Assembly: GCA_009792885.1 (NCBI GenBank) | Contig: WMCF01000025.1 | Coordinates: 4,009,899 to 4,073,898 of the forward strand | From: Eremophila alpestris peregrina | Taxonomy: Eukaryota > Chordata > Aves > Passeriformes > Alaudidae | Direction: 5' to 3' | DNA: 64,000 nucleotides | In this document: positions 1-15,165 of the stretch, in pieces | How positions within the stretch are numbered: position 1 is the first letter of the stretch | Layout: the number at the start of each line of letters is the position of its first letter | Made by a program: the position numbers and the translations under genes | The notes under the pieces: generated by a model | Database searches by the model: none | The model's input: only the letters and a program-made list of their open reading frames with translations | Told to the model about the DNA's origin: nothing

Positions 1-3000
1 AATATTGCCCCTAGGAAAATATAAGGGAAAACAGAGAGAAGTAAGGACCTGGAAAAAAGTGGTTAATATTGACCTGTGTATTTGTTAATAGAGGACTTAG
101 TTCCAGTCTCAGAATGACATTTCTCTATAAATGAAAAAAAAAATTAAACAAGTTTTCTCTAAAAAAAAAAGCAAAGCCAAAAAACTTTAATCAAAATGAC
201 TCTTTAATGGGTCTGCTTGGACATAATTAGGACAAAGTGGGCAAAGTGTGAATCTTCTCTTAAAATCTTGAAGTGCCAAGCAGCAAATGCTATTGCCTCC
301 ACCAAAGCAGGCTGTAGTTTCAACTGTGAAATACCCTGGAGCAGTTCCAGGTTTAGAACTGATTCTCTGACCACAAACTTCGCCTGTTGTTCTAGTTGGA
401 CACAGTCTTTGCCTGCATTCATATTCTGCAGATTTTTAACAGCTGCCCTTCCCCACAGGAGTGCCAGGACTAAATTAAAAATATTTAATTTGCCATGTTA
501 GTGAAGAATTTTTGACCAAACTTCTTGCCCTTTGCAACATCTGATTCTGTACAGAAACTGCTTCCCTTGATCTCCCTCCCTAGATGGACTTGTTGATACA
601 CCTGAGATGCAAAAATCTTCCAAGATAAAATCAGAAAATGGAAGAACTGAGTAAAGACTGTTTACTTCAGAGTTGTAAAAGGATAGCCTAGTTAGAGTTA
701 GCAAACAAAAAGGACGTCTATAAAATAAGACATATTGTTCTTCCCATCCTGAAAATCTAATCAACTAAAAGAAAGTGCTAATTTCACAAATAATGGACAT
801 TACTATCAGTGTTGTAGTAGTCTGTAGGGCACAATGACTTCACCAGCTCTCTGCTGAAATCTGCAGGTCTGTGGTGATTTGCTGAAAGAACAGACAGCAG
901 GTAGTGCCCAGCCATCAGAGAGTGAATAAACACACGGACGAGAAACCGGCACCATTTTAAGGCTTGTAGAGATCCAGGCTCATTTTAATTTAATACAGCT
1001 CTTTTCTCTTTTCTAAAAATGTAATGCATGATGTTTCTCACTTTAAACAAGGCCTGTATTTTGGTAGCACTCCAAGCTTCAACAGTGATGCTACTTCCTC
1101 CTCTACCTCACCTCCTTACAAAGACCCCTGAAAACTTAAAGCAAAACTTAGAGCAAGCTCTCTTCTACAGGCTCTGTTCCACATTGTCATTGCAACTGTA
1201 ATATACCTCCCAGGACAGAAGATTCTCACACACACAAACATTAATTTTCATCTCCCACCGGTTGCATCGGCAATTTTTCCAGCCTACCAAAATCAATATG
1301 ATTCAAGCTCCAGAAATGACTAAGAGTCACTTATGATGGTGCATTCCCCCCTTCCCCCAGGCCACACCATGATCATCACTACAGAGGCATTTCGTGGGGT
1401 TTCAGCATACTAGCTTTACCACACAGCATCTAATTGTTATAAGACCAGTCACTTCTAAAATATTAGAAATTACCCAATTTCCTGAGGAACACTTTGATTA
1501 TCATGCAACATAAATAAGACTTTTGCAAAATGATCACCTCTTAAAATTTCAACATCCATGATTCTACTCATACCAATTTCCTGGAAAGCACGTTACAGTA
1601 ATAAATGCAAAAAAAAAAAAGGTAACTCGAAATCCATCCATGATTTCACAGACTCAAGAGCTACTGGACGAACAGTATTAAAAAGTAAGTCTGTAGGCAG
1701 GTTTGTGGTATCAGGGCAGGGAAGGGGACAGACAGGTCATCTGCTTTAAAAACAAAGTAGATTCAAAAATGCACAGCAGAAAAGACTATGTCTAACAAAA
1801 TGATTAATTTATAAAAAACAAAAAGTAGATATGTGACAGTTTGTAATCCACTCTTAACTAAGGCTTATATTTTTATTTATATGATGTTTTTTTAAAAAAA
1901 ATATCAGCGAGTGCAACCAGCTACTATTTATTAAAAAAAAATCCAAGCAGTATTTAACAGAGTTAATTTAGCAATTAGGTGCAATTCAGCAGTAGAAGAG
2001 TAGGTAAATTTCAGATTTTGTCCTGATTCTGTTGATCTGTGTTGGGATCAGAATCATTATTGCTGTAAGATTAACTTCTAGTCTTTGGAGTTACCAAGAA
2101 ACAAAACCTTTTCTATATTCAATTTCTCTAATAAATTAAAGTAAATAAGCACATGCCAACAGCTCACTGAGTGCCTGTCTTAAGGAATATAAATACTTTA
2201 TTTTTTTTGTTATTTATGTACCACGTTACAAATAGTTTCACTCAATTATCCATTTGCAAGTCTTGATTTAAATGACATTTTGAAAATAGTACTTCAATTG
2301 ACTGTCTTAAACAGTTACTTGTTTTGAAGTAAAGCCTTTGTCTGAGCCAAGCAATTCCTTGACCAGAAGGAAAACACCAAGAATGTTGTTAAGGGTACAG
2401 AGGGGAAAAAGCACTAATAAACAAAATAATAATAATTTAACCCCAAAACCACACATTAAAAGAAACCAACACACAGTCTTCCTCTTAATGTTTCAAGAAA
2501 ACTTTGAAAGGAAACTTTTAATTCTAAAAAAGGCCATGCCATATTCTTCTGCACTCCTCCTGTTCTGCTTTCTACACAATACTTGGCAACGATGGGAAAA
2601 GCTACAATTTTATAGCACAGCAGCAGACAAATTGCAGTGGTTGTAATAACACTCTATAGACATACAGACAAGCAAACTTACTATTCTTAATTCTATTTGC
2701 TCAAAAAATAAAATCTGCCTCAGACATCAGAATCATCAAAAGGCCATCGTAAGCAGAAGCTAAATCCAATGCTGTTAGAAGCCATGATTCTAGCTCACAA
2801 ACAATTTGGATCTTTTCAGTTAATGTAGGTAAGAGACTGTCTAAGCTCTGCTCTTAGCTAGGGTGTGTCCACTCTTCTATTTCTGCAATATTTAAAGTAC
2901 ATAAAAAAAAAGTTACCCCATAAAGGCAAACTTGGATCTGAACCTTTCATGCAGTGCTACACACATTCATATGGTAACACAGCAGCTAAGAGTGATGCAT

Positions 3001-6000
3001 CTTGTTGGGGTTGACTGTTTTTTGGGGGATCTTTTAAATAAATAAATCGATCATAATAGGCAATCATATCCTACCCTCAGAGCAGTTTTCAAGTAGCATA
3101 TTCTCATGACTCTCATTTTACTCTGTTCCAAGCAGGGATTTCATCCTATAAGATTAGTGTTATCAGTCAGATATAGACTTGAGGATAACTCAAGAGAGAA
3201 AAATAATTTGCTGTGCTAGAAAGTACAATTATGCAAAACCTTTTAAAACTACAAAGTAGTCTGTTTGTGCACATAGAATTTTGGCTATTTAAACTAATGA
3301 GTATCCTTTCCCTCAGATCCCAGCCAAAATTCTGGAAAGATAGCCTAGATGTGGTGGAAAATGAATACTAGAAGTTTCAATTCAAACTGACAATAACAAT
3401 AACGGGGTTGTAAGAAGGGGGGTCCAGAGGATGGACTTTACCTTTCCCCCTGCACGGGGCTAACTGCACAGCTGATGCCCTCCCACATCCTACTTCAGAG
3501 GAGCACTGTAAAGGGTAAATGACTCTCAGCTGCAGCTGCTTTTAACTTGTGAAACTGCATAAAAACCTACAGGTTACATAAGCTTTGCCCTCTAAAGTTT
3601 CACCAAAACAAGGAAAAGAAAGGAAAATAAAATCATTTACAGGCAAACAGTAAAGGAACCTTGTATTTTGATTATTTAGTTGTTGTTAGATGGGAAGGTG
3701 TGCTGCTCCCCCAGCCTCTAGCTCCCCTTATATTCAGTTTTTTCACACTGCTATGAAGTGCAGTGCCAGTCATCACTCACTGCAAGGCCAACTCTGAACC
3801 AGAGGGAATCAGATGAGCAAGGCATACATTTACCTGACACCAAAGCCTCTCTTGAAATAACCAGATGATTTTTTTTTAATCCTTCAGAACCACTACCAAA
3901 GCAAACACAAGGGGTTACTGAACCCAGCTAAATTAACACCATGAGCTGTTGCCTGTTTATCCCAAAGAGGGCAGAGGTGGAATAAAAACTAACCTCAGCC
4001 TGATAACACAAACTATTTCCAGATTTGGACAGCATTTAACATCAGCCTAACCTGACAACTTACCCTATAACAATTCTGCAGCTAATTCTGTCTGATGTAA
4101 CAATCTAACTGTTATGAAAACCTACCTAGCACAGATGCTACTTTCAAAATACACATGCACAACACATGCTTCACATTTTTAACAGCTTTTCATAGCACTC
4201 AGGTTTCTTCGTGCACCATTAACCATCTCCAATAATCACATCCATGTTTTCCAACAGAAGCAGCTTAATGAGAACAGCATCCATCAACTCCTGAGCTCAA
4301 GAAAGAATCACTGACTCCCACAAAAGAAACCTAGACTACAGTATACCACCAGAAGCAAACACAAGGCAACAGACTTGTTCTAGAGTGCGTTACTTTTGCA
4401 AACAGCTTTTGCTTTTTTGTTTCAGAACCCTTCCGTTTCCATCTTCACTGGCACACACCTTGTAGGGAGTGGAAAATGCTTCTGCAATGGAGTATTGCCT
4501 CACAGTTGCTTCACAGTTTAAGGTACGCCACAGCAGCAATGGAAAACAAACTGTTCCTTGTTGAATGCATAAAGGATAAAATTTTTGCCAGAGCTCAAGC
4601 ACTTGAGTCTATCAGGTTTTCCCTGAAAAAGATCTGCAAGCCAGCACACACACAATAAGGAAAGTGTTTTTTAACCTGCTATTAATCAGACAGCATAAAT
4701 CCCAGGCTTTCATTTCAAAGCTGTTCAGATACGGTTTGACGGCTGCTTCACTATGATATGCCTTTCCATTCAATTGCAGATTCAAGAGATTGAAAAAGAA
4801 ATTCTGACACTTCCAAAAAAATGTTGTATAAAAGCCAAGTCTTTTGAAAGCGAGTGCACATGTGCATGGAGAATGGAATTAAGAATCTCCCTGAAACTCA
4901 TCTGAAAATCTTATCCAAACAAGTGACCTTTTTGAAGTTCTTTGGTGACTATTATCCAAAGATCCAACTGTCATGTTCAAGCTCATGTTATTGCCATTGA
5001 ATAAGGGAAGCCAAGGAGCTCAGGAAATAATATCAATAATTAAAAAGAAGTCTTTTACGTGGTAATACCCCTCAAATGGATGACAGCACTCACTAGCAAC
5101 CTATTGTGGTACATGACAAGCTGTAACAAGGCAAACACACACACTCATCCTCATAGGAACTTGATGGGCTTTTCTTTCTTACCCAATTTTTTCCATCTAA
5201 AAAATTAATGTGAAGTCAGAATGTGTCTGCATCCTGTTTCTGTAATACACTTACAAGTCATCTAATAATTTTGCAGAGTGGTTTCATTCAAAGCATTCCT
5301 GGATCATGACACATTTACTAAAGACACATTGACAAGAGTGGACAAAAATATATAAACAGATAGTAACTACTCGGTCTGTTCACTCTACATTAAAAAAAAA
5401 AAAAAAAAGAAAATTATTAAAACATTACTAATCCAAGTAGAAATAATGCCAGCATATTCCCTAGGCAAAAACTGGGCAGGCAAATCTTGCCAATAATTAG
5501 AGCAAGCAACAAGATACAAAATAAAGTACGCTTACATTTGTACATTATTTTCCCTGCATATTATTCCAGTATTGTGTTCTGTGTTTGTCAACATCATTTT
5601 AATAAATAACTGACTCATTCCCACTAAAAACCTATAAACCACCCAGAAAAGTTACATCTGAATGCCAGTGAGTGGAAGAATATTCTGGCTGACACACCAT
5701 TGTCTATACAACTGTGCAAATAAGGACTACTGCTATGAGATGCTGGGTTTTTAGATCCCTCTAACTCTTCACAAGTACATTTACTAGACAGGGTCGTCAT
5801 CTTTCTTTTTTTTCCCCTCTTTTTAAATGGAAACAAAATGAGATAGAAGGAGAAAGGGGAAGAAAATGAGAAACTCAAAAGTGTAGACTGAAACAATTAA
5901 TGAATTCACAAAGTATGCATTATAAGCCACATGAATAGCACCAAATTATTTATTACTAATGTGTTCTGAGTATATGTCAGTAAAAGGTGGAGTCTTCTGC

Positions 6001-7004
6001 ATACCTCACCACAAGGCAATGATTTTTGCCAGAAGATAATGAATCACCTTCACACTCTCTAAAATGCAATGAGTTCAAAATGAGGGAAACATTTGTTCCA
6101 TTTGTCCTTTTTAGTAGTTTACGTGCAAGCAAACTTCAGAAGATGGAAAGTGAGAATCCCCTCCCCACTTCCTCCCTGTACCTTCTGAATCATCATGCTG
6201 GCTCTTTCCCAGTTGTTAACGGCTCAATTTCCACACATCAAAACAAAAACCTTCCAAAAGCCCCTCAAATATTTGAGAGTTGACTGCTGCCTTCACAGTC
6301 AGAAAATGACCATTTTTCAAGAGCTGTCATTAATGAAAAAAACTATGTCCCTTCCCAAACCAAAAGCTCAACCTATATATAATTGTTTTCAGTGGGACGC
6401 TTATCCTGTCATTTTGTGAAACATTGATAGCATGATCAATTAAATCTCCATCTTAATATTTTTGTATAAGAAAACACAGACTTTATGAGTTGGAAATTGG
6501 TGAAGAGAACTGCATTAGAAGAGCTATTTTAACAATAATATTGTTTCTGGGTAACAAACAAAACCAAAAGTGTTCCCACACTTCTTGTCAACCTCGTATC
6601 ATGATGATGACACACCACTTGACCAGTGCTTTCCAGTTCTTAGGTTATGTATTTCCCACTGCTGTCAGTAACTGTCATGCTCTGGCTGCACATTCCTCCC
6701 AGGAATCTTTACACCAGGTGATTTCTGGTCGTATGGTTTTGCTATGACCTGCACTTGGAAGTTAATGTTACATGAGGATTTTAATTTAAATCCTCTTCAC
6801 ACTTGGAGAAACAGATGTCTTGAAATATCCAGATTTTTGGGGAAAAAAATGTTAAAAGAACTGGAAATCTACAGGACAAGGAGGAAAGTAAAATAAATAA
6901 AACTCTAATAACTGAGTCACTTGATATTTCCACATCTTCAGGCAAAGGGTCCCTCCAGTTTTCCCAGCCACACTGTGGGACCCACAGTTTTGGTTCCAGA
7001 TCAC
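1..7004 (-). other. FHOD3 intron 2, AT-rich, no gene recognised
   Basis: Inferred intron sequence downstream of exon 2 on the minus strand. It contains A- and T-rich runs, including a pure A tract at 5392-5408. A minus-strand open stretch at 204-497 looks mildly protein-like but matches no family I know. I searched by eye for FHOD3 exon 3 (which should encode GKKHSIILRTQLSV-like residues) and did not find it. No repeat family was recognised here. Confidence 0.6.
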
Positions 7005-7590
7005 TGGGTGTGTTGCCAGCACCCAGGAAGAGCACTGCCAGCAGGTCGAGGGAGGTGACCCTGGCTCTCTACTCAGCCCTGGTGAGGCCACATCTGGAGA
7101 GCTGTGTCCAGTTCTGGGCTCCTCAGCACAAGAGAGACACAGAGCTCCTGGAGCACGTAGAACAGAGGGCTACAAAGATCATTAAGGGACTTACGGGGAA
7201 AGGCTGAGGGTGCTGGGCTTGTTCAGCCTCCAGAAGAGACAACTGAGAGAGGATCTCATCAGTGTCTGTCAGTATCTGAAAAGAAGGTGTCAAGAGAGTG
7301 GATCCAGGCCCTGCTCAGTGGTGCCCAGCAATAGGGCAAGAGGCAATGGGCAGAAACTGATGCCCAGGAAGCTCTACCTAAACATAAGAAAGAACTTCTT
7401 CACTGGGCAGGCGACCAAGTACTGAAACAGGTTGCCCAGAAAGGTTATGGAGTTTCCTTCCTTTAAGATATTCAAGAACCATCCGGACACAATCCTGTGC
7501 AATGGGCTCTAGGATGACCCTGCTTGAGAAGGGAGTTTGGACCAGACATCCCACTGCTGTCTCTTCCAATGTGACCTATTTGGTGATTTT
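7005..7590 (+). mobile_element. CR1 LINE fragment, 3' end
   Basis: Truncated copy of the chicken-repeat-1 non-LTR retrotransposon in plus orientation. It covers the last part of the reverse-transcriptase ORF and the start of the 3' UTR. Decayed coding is visible as SRSREVTLALYSALVRPHLE near 7035-7095 and as FSLQKRQLREDLISVCQYLK near 7222-7281, both typical of the CR1 ORF2 C-terminus. The segment with the usual RGLEHLSYEDRL-type motif is deleted near 7190-7205. The 3' end is worn and lacks the usual short terminal octamer-like repeats. Stops and frameshifts make it non-functional. It lies in FHOD3 intron 2, antisense to the gene. Confidence 0.9.
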
Positions 7591-10500
7591 TTGACCAACT
7601 CCATTAGAAGTTCCACAGTTCCAGAGCATAAATGAACAGCACCTGAATAATAATTTTCTCACAAAGGCCCTTGATACCTGACCTTAATCTGACTTACAGT
7701 TCCAAAAGAGGCATCTAATTTTTCTGTAATTAAAAAAAGAAAAAAATTTACTCAGTTTGTAAAAAATAGTTTTAAGAACTTTTCGTAAACATTTCCCCTT
7801 TACTAGAAATCATTCTCTACTACCTTAAGGGAAAAAGCCTAATCTTTTATAGTTTTCCAGTTTAACTGATGATACTAAAAAGATAAAATGAAGATATTAT
7901 CCAAAGCAGCATAACATATTTAAAAGCAATGCCCTACTCATTTAGCTGGTTTTTTGCGCTTTATCAGAATGTGACCATTTTAACCAGACTCAACAAGAAC
8001 TGTTTTAAAGCTGTCCTACCTTGCAGTAGAACATGCATATGCGTATGTAAGTACATAAAAACAAAAAGTCTCCTTTGCACTGATCAACATACGACTTTGT
8101 GTCTATTTCTGCTTTTGGAAGTTTCCCATTAGCATCATATTTGGCAAGGGTTTCTTCCTAGCTCAACATGCAAATTCTTAAATGTAAAACACTGTTCTCA
8201 GGCCACTTATTTATCCATGTTAATTCCACTTCAGAAAAGGGCTTTATATTTACTGCTGGGCCACCAATGCTTTTACTAGTGTGCACAATTACTGAGCAGT
8301 AAATGTGAAATAAACTACTGTGTTGCTGTACTGCTGTGGTCTTAACCCTGGCAATATTCACTAATTTTCATGGCTTCATTACCAGAGATCCTGGGCTAGT
8401 CACAGATTTGCAGTGCTTTAAGCTGTTAATTCACAACTGGAAGTTAAATTGGAGACACTTACTTTTATCAGAAGCAGATTGCCACCTTAGTTTGGTCAGG
8501 GGTAAACCAAACAAACACACCACACACCAAGCACACAGACAAATGGATTCCCATGGGATAAAAGCAAGTGAGAGCTTGCTTACACAAACTTCTGCATTTA
8601 CCGCCGGGCAGGAGCACACACAGGAACAGTTGCCATGGAACAGGAAGTGTAGCTAATTCACAGCAATTATTAATCACCCAGCACAAACTCCCTTGGCTGC
8701 CCACGTACTCTGGGCAACATTACGCTGGTTTGCCCCAGCAGATGGTGAGTGCCCACAGTGCTGGTGTTGTTCCAGGCTTGGATTCCCAAATCAGTGGTTC
8801 TACTCATAACAGGAGTTGAGTTCAGAGCAGCCCTGCAGCACTTTCTGGCAGCCCTACCTGAAGCCCCACAGATGATCTGTTTATGGAGGGAGGAAGGGAT
8901 TTCCTCCTCACAAATTGAAGGGAAACACATTTCCAAGCCTCGAGAGCCACTCACTTAACTTACAGCCTCGTCATCGAGGAGAGGGCAGAGTGCAAACACA
9001 GCTATTAAGCAGCTTCAATGTTAATAAAATTAAATGGTTTTAAATAGAACATCTGGCATCAGCTGTTTCCACAAGCTGTTTTTATTTAAGTTTCCACCAT
9101 AAAATACTGGACTTCTAAGCTATTTTCACATGTAAACCTGAATGCCAAATTTGGCTATCTTTAAAAAAAGTTGTCCTAGGAAAAACTGTAAGAATTATTC
9201 ACACGCTTTTTGGTTTGGCACTTTATTTGGTATGTAACAGGCTGGGAGAGAGCTGAGCACAACAATATTTTTGCAATACATTTTGCGCTGGAAATTGTTT
9301 TTTAATAAAAGCATTCTTATTGCATTCATTTGCCACCAGTAATCACTAAATTCAAGAACAGCAAATCTTCAAATGTTTCCACAGGTACCTTGGTACAGAT
9401 GCACATTTTTTCCCTTTACAACAGAGTAAACTCTGGGGCAAAGTGGGAGAGAAAGAGACACAGCTGCTGCAGTATTGACAAACAAAAGCTGTAAAATCAC
9501 TAGTCAAGCTCTTAAATAACCCAACATTCAAACACCCTCACCAAAAAAAACCACCCACAAAACCCCCCCTAGAGCAAAACCAGACCACAGAACACTTCAG
9601 AACTTGGTATTTGCAGTGCCATCTTACACCCTCAGAATTACCATAAGGTTTTGACACTACTCTCAAGCACATAGATTAAGAGCACTATGCCCCTTCAAAT
9701 TCCTGAGTGTCAACTCCAGGAGGCAGCTCTGATCTGCCCCAGTCAAGTCTACCAATCCCAGGCTCCTGTCCACTCCAAGTCAAAATGACACAGAGGGTAA
9801 AGAGCTCATGAAGCCTCCTTGTCCAAGCCAGGGGAGCCACTGCTACAGATGTTGGCTTCCTCAACCAGAAAAAGTGTGGTGCAGTTTCCAAGATGTGGGC
9901 ACTTGGAAAAGAGCAAAACTCTGCTTCCCTTTGAAGGACATGTTCAGCACATCCTTGAAAGTTAACATATCCAGTATTGCAACTTTTTTTTAGTGGGCTA
10001 CTTGCCTGAAGGGTCTCCATCTAGACTGGAATGGTCTAGCTGTAAGGTACACACACTGCAAGCCCCACCTGACATCCCCACACTTCTACTAGACACAGTC
10101 AATTGTGATCGTTCTAATTTCTGTGCTTACTGTCACACTCCAGACTCCTCCTAGACAGCACACACCAAAACAGGGCACCACAGCTGCTTTTCAAAAGCTC
10201 ACTTTGACCTTGCATTTTGTGTCTTTTGGTGCAAAGTGACTTACAGTCTCTGACCTCAAGATATGCAGAAGAGATTTACTTCTATAACATTGAGCCAGTT
10301 TTAAAGCTGAAACTACGTAAGAAAACAAGCCTTGGCTTACAGGAAAATTGCTATGTTTGCTATTATTTTGAAGATGCTTTTTTTCTAAATACATTTTATA
10401 TTCAAGAATCATATTAATTTTTTAACTACAAAGGTAGTAGCATTTTACTATTAGTAGAAACTTTAATTTGTCAATCATTTCTTCACAAGATACGGTATCA

Positions 10501-13500
10501 AGGAGATCCACAGACAAAAAATCCTTATCTCATAACTGATGAATAATTTTCATGGTGGAACTTTCAGCTGTTAATTGCCTCCATCCTGCTTTCAAGGACA
10601 CATCTCTCAAAGTCACATGTCTCATCTGTCAAGCCCACAAAATACATGCACATTTGTGTAATTATTTTGATTACACGCTCTGGAAGCAGGAATACTCAGA
10701 GATGCCTTGCCAATTGTTCTGTGCAGGGAACAGGAACCATATGGGACCAGTAATTTTATTTAATTTTGCTGTCAGTAGTTATTGCAAGATAACTATGGAA
10801 ATCAGTTACTACAGTACCACCTAAAGATTACTTTCAATATTTTAGCTAATTATTTTTATATAAACAAGAAAGTCATATCAAGAGTAAGATGCTAAAAAGC
10901 TGCATAAAGTTTTGAAAATATAGGTAGTAATAGTTACTGCCCTCAATCTTTGTGAGGTAGTTAAGAACAGTATCAACTTACTCATCCTTAAAAACCAATG
11001 TATTTTTTTAGGAATATGAAATTCTAATCTGTATCATGATTTATTCTGCAACAGTGAAGTTTCAGCTGAATATCCACTTCAAAATGTGGTTCAACATCTC
11101 ATTCTGATATATTTTAGACTGGAACACTGCTACCCTGTAGAAATTCTTATACCTTCCAAAAATTACCAGAACCTCTCAGCCCAGAGAGGTTTTTTAGTTT
11201 GACGTTTTTATTGTGTTTTTGTTGAGGTTTTTTTCTTGCTTTGGTGCATGTTTTTTATTGTGACCATCAATTACATTTTTCAGATTCAGCATTTCATCAG
11301 ACCTAATAGCTAAATATCACAGAAATTAAAATATTTGGGTGGACTAATATATTCTTCACAACATGAGTAAATAATGTCAATAAGCAATCACAGTCCCCTG
11401 TTTGTAGCAACACAATTACAGTACTTCCCTGGTACCTCCCTTATTTTTCTTGTTGTTGGCAACTGAGAAACATAGAAATGTATAAAATCAGCATAGAATC
11501 TGCTAGATTTCAGTACTGCTTCAAGAAATAAGCCATACCATTTTTGTAAGACAGGAACTAAATTAACTTTCTAATGCATCCCCAAATTCCTTATGTGAAC
11601 AAGTGACAAAAAGTTTTCATTCTCACCATCATGCTATTTGCAAAGTCCAAGTGGGAAAAAATACAGTACATAAGCAGGAAAAGAATGTTAGAGATCCTTG
11701 CCAGACTCCATTGCCTCCAACAGATTCTGAACCAAGCCAAGAATGAACAGCACCATCAAGAGGGAAAAGGTCTGTCATGGGGCTCACCCAACAAAAATGG
11801 CTTGAGAAAGGGTGTCTAGAAGGAATGCAGAAACATTAACGCTGAAGCCATTTATCAGAAGTACTTTAAAAGAGTCCCTGCTGAACACAAATCTTGAAAA
11901 CATACTCCCTAAAGTGGTTTTCATTGCTCATAGCATACTGCCTAAAGAAACTCATGTTCTGCATTTTAGGACTGTGTTACCTGGTGGGCTACAATGAGGG
12001 CCTGTTCAGACATATCCACAAAGAGAGCTTGAGCAATTATATGGTAATTTAAACACATCAGCTTCTTGATGATTTTTGCTTTCTCTGTAAAACCTCAAGG
12101 AAGCCGAGGAAAGGAGCTTTACCTGTCACCAAAACCTTAAAGCAGCCAGCCCACCTAAACAACCTCCACTGTGTACTGCCCTACATAATTCAGCATCCAC
12201 AAAGTAACTTGTGTTGGAAGCAAGAGAAAAAAAGCCAAACATCTAAGCAACTCAACAAGCAAGTGAACCATGAGCACAATCCAGACTTGAAAAGAAAGGT
12301 TGTTTTCCTACATGCTCCTACTGACCCTTTTGGTAGTTGATACACCTTCTGCAGGGCCAGACTCATTACTTGGCCAGATGTTCATCCTGGCTCTTCCAAA
12401 ACTGGGCCATGTATAAAACAACCTGATTCTCCTGAATCTCACAGGGTGCAAATGGCAGCAGGTAAAGCTGTGGAGACCAGAAAGCAGTCCAATCCCCACC
12501 CATGTTTTAGTTAGCCCTCTGGGGTACGAGGGCACATGTGTTGGCTTTTCTCTTTCACTAGATAGAAGTTTTGATTCTGCGAGTGGACAGCAACTACCAA
12601 AAGCCTCTTTTCACTGCATTCAGTAACAGAGCATCCAGTTGAAATTGCATGAGTGCATATGTTTCTTATACAGGTTATTTACAGTTTCACATTATAAACC
12701 TCCAGCAACTGCCACCATTGTCATCTTTCCTTTTGAAGAAAAATCCTGCATGTTTTCCACTGTGATCATCCAATCCCTCCCAGAGAAAAACACTTACAGC
12801 CTCTCAAACCATCCAAGTTTTTAAGACTTTGCTTTCTGCTTGTTTTGTTCTATTTACAAGTCTCCTTTCAACAGTGTTTAAAAAAAATCTTCATTACTTT
12901 TCCTGGATGAACACGAACTTTTGGCAAAAAGATGCTGAAAACAACCAGATTACAGGACATTCTGGCCACTTTGAGTAGAAGTTTCCACAGCTAAGGTTCT
13001 AAAATTTTAAAAATGCCATGAATATCCAGCTACTAAAGCCTTCACTCAGAGTTCAGCAAGCTTCAGTGACCCTGATGAGCACAGCAGCTTTGGCATGGCA
13101 GAAAGGCAGGTCCTGAGGTAGCCTAATCTCAGAAAATTAAAAGCTTTGAAGATTAAGAGCAGGACCTTGAAATGACCCAGACAGAAAAAGAGAGTGACTA
13201 AATGGTTTTTGCAGCCAGTCCTTCCCAGACAGCAGGCTGCTGTTAAGCTCCCAAAATCTGCAGCCAGAGCTCCAGCTCAGTGTTTTGGTCTCAGAACTGC
13301 AAGGCCCAAAACTGGAATTTAATCTGCTAGAAATACAGGACAGAGGAAGATGTTACTGACTGCATTTGGTACCCTATGCCTAGAATTTTTCTGAATAACA
13401 TCACATAAGCAGCATTTACCATCAATTAACAATGTTAAATCCTACAGAGAAGCTTATCCCACACATTACACAAGCTCTGGTGCTGCTTATCTTTTCTTCT

Positions 13501-15165
13501 CTCACAAAACATGGACAAAAATGAAATGCAGAAATCCATCTGAATCCTCACCAATACAAAACTTCAAGCAGCAGTTCCATGTTTCTTGTTTTGGCTTTTC
13601 TTTTCCCCATCATAGCCACCAGAGAGAAAATTATAACTGTGTTTCAAGAACAATTCATATAATTGATTTTACATGCCCAAAAGAAGCATAAAAATCAAAC
13701 AAGGTGGACAGGAGCTTGCCATTTCAAGAGCAAAGTCTGGCAGGAAAAGCACCAAACGATCTCACTTGCCAGATTGCTTGGCAGTGTCAAATTGCTACTG
13801 TGAGGTGTTAAAAGTAGTGAAGTTAAGATTACCAGAATTATCATAGACACACCAATGGAAAGGAAAAAATGTGACAAATTCAAATAGTATTGCTACCCCC
13901 AAAAAAATCCTTTATATTACTTACTTTCTACTCACTATAAAGTTAGCTGGAAATATTAACTTGTTCTTTGTGATGACTTTTATCACCTTTGGACAAAACT
14001 GAAGACTATATCAACTTCTACACTTAATATTCCTATTGCATAGGAAAGGAGGCTCAGTTCAGCTTGTATTGGCTACTCTATAGACAAACTCTCTTCTAAC
14101 TGGTTTCTAACAGTTTTTGTCTTGTAATGGAGATAAAACATGCCCCAAACTGGTATATGTGAATAAGACATACACAAATGCACACACAGGAATATCTGGA
14201 AAATATTATTTGAAATTCTTCTCCACAAGAATAATCTTCAGAGGCACCGTTCAAATTTCTAAGGCATATTCATCAAAGGCAAGACAACTATCAGAAGAAG
14301 TGGAGAAGGAGTATAGGCAAAAGGGCTGCATCTCCTACTGTTAACAAACTCTGACCAATTCAAAATTTAGTTAAACACACCCATAAAATAATCACAACTA
14401 TCCAGTCTAATACAGTAACCAGAAAGACAAAAATAGATCTAGACATTCTGCTAATTTTACATCTTAAGTAAGACAATCACCTGAAAGGTCCAGAAAAGGA
14501 AAATTCTTCAGAAATGCAAATGTCCTATGTGCATTTACACAAACACACACAGATGTTAACTTTTGTTTTCACTTTCAGTTCTCAAGAGATGATTATGGAA
14601 AGCTGTATCATAGCAATGCATAGCAACCCAAAGCTGTGTGCCAGCAATAACTAAATAAGAAAAAAAGGCAAGAGAGGAGACTATTCAAAAAACATGCACC
14701 CCCGTCCCTTGGACTGGCTCAATCAATTCCAGGAGTGAAAAAAGAAAACAATGCAGACCTTTTCTTCAAAAACATAAACAGAGGACTTAACTAGCAAGGC
14801 AAAATAAATTGAGTTTATAACTTCAGGAACACCACCCCAATATGATTCTCTACATGACTAGTATTGTAAGAAAGATCTTAGTTCTCCTAGCAAACCATCC
14901 TCATTTATCAGATTTCAAAGAACTATAAAACCTTATTAGACTAATCAAATTATTCATATTCACAAATTTCTTTACAATATGTCATATTTCAGAGAAACTG
15001 CAAGAGTGAACGTAGAGAGAGAAGTCATAAAATTCTTAATCATATAAAGGGACAGACAAAGGCATAAAAGGAAAATATTTTTTATCTTTTCTGTTCCTAT
15101 GCTGACCTGAACATATGAAGTTAACCACATGCTTTTTGATACAGATTTAGTAAACCTTTACTTAC
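7591..15165 (-). other. FHOD3 intron 2, unique AT-rich sequence
   Basis: Inferred intron between the CR1 relic and the exon 2 donor. No coding exon, RNA gene or recognised repeat was seen. The short open frames here have no family resemblance and are what chance would give. There are a few short A runs and CA-rich patches (for example 8500-8540), but no long microsatellite. Confidence 0.6.

Noticed and set aside
8336..8958. Cluster of overlapping open frames on both strands
   Set aside because: Frames on both strands are open at once over locally GC-richer DNA; there are no splice sites, motifs or family resemblance.
1..15165. FHOD3 exon 3
   Set aside because: No minus-strand segment encoding GKKHSIILRTQLSV-like or RALFSLKQIF-like residues was found; it probably lies beyond the left edge.
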